64,000 nucleotides of DNA from contig JAHDYR010000055.1 in NCBI GenBank assembly GCA_019828565.1, positions 40,195 to 104,194 of the forward strand, given 5' to 3'. The DNA comes from Carpediemonas membranifera. Its lineage: Eukaryota; Fornicata. Made by a program: the position numbers and the translations under genes. Each line of letters starts with the position of its first letter. Position 1 is the first letter of the stretch. The notes under the pieces are model-generated. The model saw only the letters and a program-made list of their open reading frames with translations. It searched no databases and had not been told where the DNA came from. Positions 57,765 to 64,000 of this stretch are shown here, one piece after another.

Positions 57765-60314
57765 ATGCAGGTAGAAATATCAGAGAAAACCAGAGAATCT
57801 ACGCAAAAACAGTGGAGTACCATCAGAGAACTACTAGACAGCTACCTGATCAAGGAAGGAAACGCCCGGACCTTACTACTGCGCAGAAGTGACGACTTTT
57901 CCGAAAAGTCCTTCGGCGCAAGCTCCACAGCCCGCAAGGAAGTACTAACCAACGTCAGAAGGATCCTCACAGCCTCAGGAGTGACCGACAACAGGGACAC
58001 CATCCTCAGACATCCGAACGGCATCCACGGGCTTCGCGACCTCTTCATCATGGTAACAGAGGCCCTAGACCCCAGAGAAGCAGAGATTCAGCGCATCGCC
58101 AGCTCTAACGAGCCCACATCAGTGAGACCAGGGCACAAGGACATGGCCAGATGGCCCAAGGAGCAGTCCATCGAACAAGCAGTCCTGCAACCCAGAGGCC
58201 AGAACCCCATTCAGTGGGACAACGTCAGAGACAGCGTCGAAAACAGAGAGACTGGCATGTACTCGGTCATCACAGGGACAGCAGAGGATGAAGCCCCCGA
58301 GTGCCTCAGCGGCGAGCAAGTGTGGGACCCGTCCAACAGAGGACCCATCACCAGAGTAGCCATAGAGCAAGAGGATGGCACCTTCAGAGTTCTACTGGAC
58401 CTGGAAGACACGGAGGCATGGCCCATCACCAGGTACATGGAAGAGGCAAGAGACATCCTGAGACTGCAGGCACCAGAGGCACCAGTGGTGTGGCAAGCGG
58501 CATGGAATAGCTCAGGAGTAGACACCAGCGGCCGTAGCGGTATCCGGAAGCGAGGGGAAGAGACGCCGCTCAGTGGCAAGCCGCAGTTTGCAGTAGTCAG
58601 AGCCGAAATCATCGGAGCAGAGATCAGCCGTGACAAGAGAGCCGAACATGCCTCCCAGGAGGACAGGTCTGCTAGCACGGACATCGACAGCGACGTAGAG
58701 ATGACGAGGCCGGACAGTATCTGTGGTAGCCAAGCCCCGGCAACCCCAGCGTCTCAGAGGATAAACAGAGTCAGTGCCAACAAGAGAACCACAAGAACCC
58801 CCAAGCGGCAGGTGCTGGGGGGCGAGGCATCAGGCAAGCGCACTCAGCTTCCTATAGACAGTGTGAACAGAGACAAGGAGGTGCCGCCGAGGATTAGCCT
58901 GGAAGACATCGTCCAAGAGCATATCAGAGATCAGCAGGAGGCCAGAAGGATGGCAGGCGAAGGGAGGAGCCAGCACGAGACCAGCAGCCTGCCCTTATCA
59001 GAGACCCAGCCGAACCAGAGACTTGTCCTAGCAGCCATTGACTTTGAGTGCAGCTACACGGGCAGCTCAAGACAAGGCACACCAGCGATCCCGGTCGAAG
59101 GAGGCATTGTCATGATAGATGTGGATAGCAGTGAAGTGGTCGGCCACGGCCACGGTATGTTCTACCAGGACATGCCGCTCAACAGAGTCGAGCAGTCAAG
59201 GCACACATCATGGGCTGTCACAGGCCTACCACCAGCGACCTTCGTGGACATAGCGACAGGAAGACCCCCCAGAGACCTAGAGCAGCACGTCCACACCTTC
59301 CAGGCGTGGGGCGACCGTCTAGCGACGGAGCTCAAAGCGTATGAGAGAAGAGAAGGCTGCAGAGTCCACCTGTTCGCCAAGGGAAAGTACATGGAGATGT
59401 TCCTCCTCACAGACGCAGCGAACGGCTTAGCCGCAGAGAGCAGAGACTACTTCGCACAGAGACTAGTGGACGAAAACGAGCTGCCAACGCTGCTGGTCAG
59501 GGCTAGACCCGACCTCGAACAGAGATTCAGAGTCAATTACAACAACGCGCAGAGCATGGAGTGGCTAGACCTGTGGACCAGCCGGTGGCAGTCACGGGAA
59601 GCACCCAAGAGAGTATGCCCCTACCACAGCCACACGGCGGGGTGCTATCACTGCGCACTGGCGGACAGCACACTGTTCGCAATCAGAGTTCTAGCACTAT
59701 TCAGAGGCACCAACGGCATCGGTGAGTTAGAGGACGCCCTCAGACTGCTGCAGCCAGCCATTGAGGAAGAGGTCAGAGCAGCCAGAGAAAGCAGTGACAT
59801 CGTAGCAGGGCTGGGGTTCCAGCCGAGGCACACAGCGTTCCAGGAGTTTGGCCCCCACCCAGCGTTCAGAGAGATCAGAGACGGGCACCAGGGCAACAGG
59901 TTCCTCGTAGTGCCAGACAGAGAACACAGGTTCGGCATTGGCTTCGGATTTGCAGAGGTAGCGATGGGGATGAAGGGCCTGCTCCTATCCCCTGACGCCT
60001 TCACTGACAGAGACAACAGAGTCACTAGGAACCCTATCTGGACACTGGAAGAGGAGCTAGACAACCCAGAGCAACTCAGAGCGGTCCAGGGCCGAGCCGG
60101 CCTTGGAGCGCACAACGAAGAGAACATGGTCACACTGTCGCAGCTCGTCAACTGGTGGCCCAGCAGAGAGCGCATCGCCCGGCAAGAGACCTGGGGATGC
60201 GAAGAGCTAGCAGAGGCACTCAGAGAGTTTGAAGGGCGCATAGCCAATGTCAAAGCCCCCCGAACGCCAGAGCCTCCATCAGAGTCGCATTCATCCCCAG
60301 AGACTGGGGACTGA
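57765..60314 (+). CDS. LINE ORF1 with DEDDh exonuclease-like domain
   Basis: 849 codons from ATG 57765 (MQVEISEKTR). The N-terminal 200 residues are conserved with the fragment at 1-600. The middle (about 270-400) is charged and low in order. From about residue 422 there is a block with the layout of a DEDDh 3'-5' exonuclease: AAIDFEC (D426, E428), IVMIDVDSSEVVGHG strands, an LFAKGKYMEMFLL helix where the second Asp is expected, and CYHCALADSTLFAIRVL with H629-x4-D634. The middle Asp is not clear (Glu in YMEMF). A Cys/His cluster (CPYHSHTAGCYHC) precedes the last motif. Remaining 200 residues unknown. ORF1 proteins of LINEs normally bind RNA; an exonuclease fold would be unusual. Confidence 0.65.
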   Translation: MQVEISEKTRESTQKQWSTIRELLDSYLIKEGNARTLLLRRSDDFSEKSFGASSTARKEVLTNVRRILTASGVTDNRDTILRHPNGIHGLRDLFIMVTEALDPREAEIQRIASSNEPTSVRPGHKDMARWPKEQSIEQAVLQPRGQNPIQWDNVRDSVENRETGMYSVITGTAEDEAPECLSGEQVWDPSNRGPITRVAIEQEDGTFRVLLDLEDTEAWPITRYMEEARDILRLQAPEAPVVWQAAWNSSGVDTSGRSGIRKRGEETPLSGKPQFAVVRAEIIGAEISRDKRAEHASQEDRSASTDIDSDVEMTRPDSICGSQAPATPASQRINRVSANKRTTRTPKRQVLGGEASGKRTQLPIDSVNRDKEVPPRISLEDIVQEHIRDQQEARRMAGEGRSQHETSSLPLSETQPNQRLVLAAIDFECSYTGSSRQGTPAIPVEGGIVMIDVDSSEVVGHGHGMFYQDMPLNRVEQSRHTSWAVTGLPPATFVDIATGRPPRDLEQHVHTFQAWGDRLATELKAYERREGCRVHLFAKGKYMEMFLLTDAANGLAAESRDYFAQRLVDENELPTLLVRARPDLEQRFRVNYNNAQSMEWLDLWTSRWQSREAPKRVCPYHSHTAGCYHCALADSTLFAIRVLALFRGTNGIGELEDALRLLQPAIEEEVRAARESSDIVAGLGFQPRHTAFQEFGPHPAFREIRDGHQGNRFLVVPDREHRFGIGFGFAEVAMGMKGLLLSPDAFTDRDNRVTRNPIWTLEEELDNPEQLRAVQGRAGLGAHNEENMVTLSQLVNWWPSRERIARQETWGCEELAEALREFEGRIANVKAPRTPEPPSESHSSPETGD

Positions 60315-61542
60315 TCAGAACCAGAGACGCGGGGTCTATTCTGAAGCGCATGCGCTGGGAAGGCCGACGCATGGTCACCACAGTGATCCCGGAAGAGGCC
60401 AGAGTCAGAATGGGGGGCATCCCACCCAGCGGATACAAACCCGACGTGGACGGCAAGGACGAGATGCCCTTCAGGGTCACGTACAGAGACACTCACCTCC
60501 AGACGGCAGTCGGCGAAGTCGAGCACCAAGTGGTAGGCAGGAACTTCAGAGACATCCTGGACCCTGCAACCCGGGTGGACAGACGCCGCGAGGACGAGCG
60601 CCGTGACCACAGAGAGATCAGGCGCCCGGACATCAGAGATGAGAGACACCACGACAGAGAGGTGGGTCACCAAGTTGACAGAGAGGCCAGACGGTCGGTC
60701 GACCAGGAAGTCAGGCGCCCTACTGGCAGAGAGATCGGACATCCCACCCACAGAGAAGCCATACACCTGGCCGACAGAGAGGCCAGACGTCCGGCTTGAC
60801 TATGAGGTCAGACGCCCCATCGCCAGAGAAGCTGACCAACCCACCGAAAGAGACATCAGACACCCTGACGACAGAGAGGCTGGGCGCCTCATCGACAGAG
60901 AAATCAGACGTCCTGAAATCTATGAACGCGACACGGAGCTCGAACGTCTGGAAGCCAGGGCCAACAGAGCAGAACAGGACGGTCTCCGGATCAGACCCGA
61001 CTTCGAAGAGGCAGAGAGGCGCCAGCGGGAGAGAAACGAGTGGTTTAGAGAACATCTTGGAACAGCCAGAGACAACCGCAGAGGCAACCACTCCTCAGCA
61101 GCCGGCAAGCGAGGCAGCCAAGGCAGAGACGACCTATCCGAGTCAGGAAAGAGGAGCAGACACAGTGACGACACCGCTGGGACGGTAAGAAGCAGACTAC
61201 CGGACCAGCAGGACGCTCGAGAAACAGAGGCTCCTACTTCAACTGGCAGAGGCACAGCGAGAAATCTCAGCCCTCAAGGCCGCCCGGCAGAGACCCGCAG
61301 ACCTGGCAGGCACTGAACCCGACCCCCTTGTCAGACCACCGATTGAGATGGTCAAGAACAGAGACGCCGCGGTAGTGCCCCGTCGCAGGAACAAGAGCAG
61401 GAGAACCAGGACCACCAGACAGATGGACCCCATGGAGATGATGACACAGTTCATGTCCTTCATGGCCAACATGCAAGGTGGTCAGGCCCGCGACCCTGAA
61501 CCGTATGATGATGCCAGTGAAAGTGAGGTCTCGGAGGAGTAA
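60247..61542 (+). pseudogene. Second LINE ORF, basic/charged, frameshifted
   Basis: Overlaps the end of ORF1 in another frame. Segments: GLIRTRDAGSILKRMRWEG... and GGIPPSGYKPDVDGKDEMPFRV (frame of 60350), then many D-R-E-x-R-R/P repeats, shift near 60795, then ERDTELERLEARANRAEQDG and RRQRERNEWFREHL, shift near 61190, then LLLQLAEAQREISALKAARQ coiled coil and the C-terminus MDPMEMMTQFMSFMANMQGG ... SEVSEE-TAA at 61542. A nucleic-acid-binding, oligomerising protein is plausible. No start codon can be fixed; at least two indels are needed. Confidence 0.5.
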
Positions 61543-61875
61543 GTGGATCAGAGATAAAGCAGTATTCTTTCAGAAACTAGTGTATCAGACTTTCTTTCTT
61601 TATATAACCCTGGCTCCCACCCAGGGCCTGGCATTAGCCCACGGGCACTGCCAGTAGGTTGCAGGCGGCAGCCAAAGGGGGGGTCACGCCACTGCGCCCC
61701 CTCCTAAGTATCCATGCCCGAGGGCGAATCGGTCACCAAGAAGCACGGAGGCTGGCCCGCCAAGGGTTACCAAGACCGGCATCGAGGCCCCTTGACGGGA
61801 CAGAGACACAGTGAACCCTTAGCCCCTGCAGAAATTCTCAGAATTCGCAGGATAAGGATCAGAGCATAGTACAAC
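61543..61875. other. Inter-ORF spacer of LINE
   Basis: No ORF. Contains a ctttctttcttt tract near 61590 and a GC-rich stretch with ggcagcc-type repeats. The EN-RT ORF may be translated from an internal start here. Confidence 0.4.
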
Positions 61876-63272
61876 ATGGAAACGTTCAAGATCTTAAGCC
61901 TGAACACTCAGGGGCACATAGGACGAGGAAAGGACTTCACGGCATCAATAGCAACAGCAATTCAAACCAAACTCAGAGACATTGAAGCGGTTTGTATACA
62001 AGAGACATGGAGAACAGCAAACACAAGAGTCCACAGCTTCATAGACTTCCAGTACGCTTTAGCAGGCAGAGAAACAGAGGAAACACTAGCAACAACGAAC
62101 GAAAAGCGGAAAAGAGAGACCAGGTGCCAGCATCGCGTGAACAGACAACTGGGAATCACAGGTGACGACCCCCTACACCCAAGTGGCACGGGACCAGAGA
62201 AGGCATCGGCACAATCGTAAGCCCGCATGCCAGAGCAACATGGGATGTCGGCATCACTGACAGCCTGTCAGGAAGAGTGCAGGCGAGTATTATGAGGACG
62301 AGCAGAGACATCATGGTAATCACAGTGTATGCACCCACTTCAGATAAAGGGAAGACAGTGAAAGATCAGTTCAGAGACAACATCCAAGAGATACTGGACA
62401 TGAAAGGGGACATGGAAGCAATCATCATTGGGGACTGGAACATGGCCCCAGGGCCGGCACACGGAACCACCAGGTGGAAGGATGTTATGGACAAACACAA
62501 ACTCAGAGCAATCATACCAGAGAGGGGCACATTATCCAGTGGCAACACCACACCGGACTTCGCAATGGTCTCAGAGGGAATCAGGAAAGCAGAGATTCAA
62601 GTGGTCAGCTCGACAGTGCTGGGAGTATGGGGGTCGGCCCACGAAGGGGTCAAGCTTGCCTGGGAAGAACCCCGATACAGAGCCAACAGAGACGATGACA
62701 GTGGCCTGGAAATGCCAGGAGTGCACACATGGAATATGAAAGGGAGGGAGGGCCACACAACAATCAAGGAGCTAGACAGAAACGGATCGATAGATCAGTG
62801 GGAGGAGACAATCAGAGCCTGCCTGGGGGAACCAGCCGGGGAGAAGAGAGCCAAGCCACGAGAGCAGATAGTACAAGACAGCGCATGGGCCTACCTCCAT
62901 GAAACAGAATGGTCAGAAGCAGGCAACAAGGTGAGGACGAGACTAATGAACAGCGAACTGAAGAAGTACTGGGACAAACGCAGAGAAGAGTGGATAGCCG
63001 ACCTCAGCAAGAGCACAAGAGAGGGATACAAAGCGTCGAGATCAATTGTAGAGGCAGCAGTTAGAAGGTGGTGGTGTGAAAACCAGTACAAAGGGATGCC
63101 TGGCAGCCTGCTCAAGGACGGAATGATCACCACGGACAAGGCCACGATCAGTGAAATCCTGCTTAAGCAGTACGCGAAGGTAAGTAGAGGCAGAGAACCA
63201 GAGTGGAAGGAGTGGCCTGGCATAGGAGGGGACGAATTCTCCAAGGAGGAAGTGAGAAGCAGCCATCAGTAA
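61876..63272 (+). pseudogene. LINE apurinic-like endonuclease and linker (one frameshift)
   Basis: METFKILSLNTQGHIG opens the endonuclease/exonuclease/phosphatase fold (Asn of LNTQG); CIQETW supplies the catalytic Glu; after a shift near 62165-62180 the frame continues IGTIVSP, VITVYAPTSD, IIIGDWNMAP (Asp/Asn pair) and VWGSAHEGV (His of the S-D-H-type motif). A linker with WEETIRACLGE and KKYWDKRREEWIADL leads toward RT. The frame ends at 63272 by another shift near 63250. It nicks target DNA to prime reverse transcription in APE-type LINEs. Confidence 0.85.
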
Positions 63273-63918
63273 GATTAAGAGGGACACAGTCCCGGGCCCA
63301 GAGAACACAACAGGGACAATGCTAAAAAGAAGAACTCGTCATGGAAACGGAGACTCAAGGGCTTACGATCACATGAGCAGTGTATATAGAAGGAAAAGAT
63401 CCAGGGCGTGGAAGTACGCAACAGTGTCAGCCATCCACAAGTCGGGCAAACCCAGAGTCAAACCAGAGTCGTACATGCCCATCTCGCTCACCCCGCTGCT
63501 ATACAGAGTATACGGTCGGCTGCTAAAGAAGAGACTAGAGAAGGCTACCAAAAGGTTCATACCCAGAGAGCAGGCAGGATTCCAACCCGAAAGGGACGTA
63601 GTGCAGCAGATCCAGTATATAGTGCAGAGACACCAGGAAGGGGGGGAGACGACCTCAGTGTTCCTAGACATAGAGAAGGCATACGACACAGTGCCAAGAG
63701 ACACCCTGATGGACAAACTCCAGGGAATGGGAGTGGAGGCCCACCTTATCAGAGCAATCCAGAGCACACTACAAGAGACATGGATATCAGTGAAAGGGGC
63801 TAAGTCATGGGAAAGGACAAACAGGGGGGTGAAGCAAGGGTGCGTACTAGCCCCGACCCTGTTTGTTCTCTTCATAACAGAAGCTGGCCCACACCTGAGT
63901 CCAGGAAAAAGCACATGA
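63273..63918 (+). pseudogene. LINE reverse transcriptase, N-terminal part (continues or broken)
   Basis: In the shifted frame PGPENTTGTML, then RAWKYATVSAIHKSGKP, YMPISLTPLLYRVYGRLLKKRL, IPREQAGFQPERDVVQQI, SVFLDIEKAYDTVPRDTLMDKL (motif A), NRGVKQGCVLAPTLFVLF (motif B). The frame stops at 63918 just before the F/YADD motif would be expected; another shift is likely, and the window ends 82 bp later. Confidence 0.85.
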
Positions 63919-64000
63919 GCGAGCCTATGATATCAGAGAACCACCAGTGGAAACAACAAGTACAGAGACTCCCACAGCAGTGCTAACCATGTTTGAGTGC

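Larger units (their letters stand above)
57173..64000 (+). mobile_element. APE-type LINE (5' end to RT; continues beyond window)
   Basis: 5' UTR 57173-57764 (no ORF of note), ORF1 57765-60314, a decayed ORF2 60247-61542, spacer 61543-61875, then the endonuclease-RT ORF. Begins exactly where the Ty3 3' LTR stops. The whole element is saturated with cagag/cagaga words because arginine is almost always AGA after a C-ending codon. Confidence 0.88.

Noticed and set aside
1-64000. Dinoflagellate/perkinsid spliced-leader or bacterial origin
   Set aside because: No spliced-leader-like sequence was found by eye, so a perkinsid identity stays a guess. Retroelement types, tRNA and intron exclude bacteria.

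Overview
The window is a densely nested transposable-element landscape from a eukaryotic nucleus. Evidence for a eukaryote: a tRNA-Lys(CTT) gene with a pol III T-run terminator, a 34-nt GT...AG intron, AATAAA signals, chromodomain Ty3/gypsy elements, DIRS-type tyrosine-recombinase retroelements, LINEs and Tc1/mariner-like elements. Very short introns and poly(A) signals that overlap stop codons point to a compact-genome protist. I cannot name the species; a Perkinsus-like alveolate or another unicellular eukaryote is only a guess. A 100-N scaffold gap lies at 7670-7769.

Layout. 1-600: 5' part of a LINE ORF1 (minus). 604-6136: non-LTR element with reverse transcriptase, zinc finger and restriction-like endonuclease, with a 1-kb direct repeat that implies head-to-tail units of about 4.5 kb. 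6138-9160: pieces of three DIRS elements around the gap. 9412-9484: tRNA-Lys. 9527-15166: a DIRS gag fragment and degenerate Ty3 copy 1 (minus). 15167-19400: no recognised gene. 19419-30486: one DIRS element (gag, RT/RNase H, recombinase) split by Ty3 copy 2, whose 5' LTR is itself split by a two-gene Tc1/mariner element. 30737-33500: a second DIRS, its gag split by a non-LTR insertion that carries a 745-bp foldback MITE. 33600-43340: an accessory island with a GNAT-like gene, an unknown gene, and a coiled-coil/OTU-like gene split by a 4255-bp TIR transposon that contains a minisatellite. 43572-50940: Ty3 copy 3, inserted in a related minisatellite and carrying a gag-only mini LTR element with 57-bp LTRs. 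52687-57172: Ty3 copy 4 with an intact 1284-aa gag-pol. 57173-64000: an APE-type LINE inserted in the 3' LTR of copy 4.

Most notable signals. (1) In four distinct LTR families the primer-binding position, directly after the 5' LTR, is occupied by a perfect 12-bp palindrome whose bases differ between families while self-complementarity is kept. This suggests a non-tRNA priming or RNA-dimer mechanism. (2) Ty3 copies 2 and 3 carry a convergent antisense gene with a 34-nt spliceosomal intron; copy 1 has an antisense gene at the same place. (3) The Tc1/mariner element carries a second, convergent zinc-knuckle gene. (4) LINE ORF1 contains a DEDDh-exonuclease-like domain.
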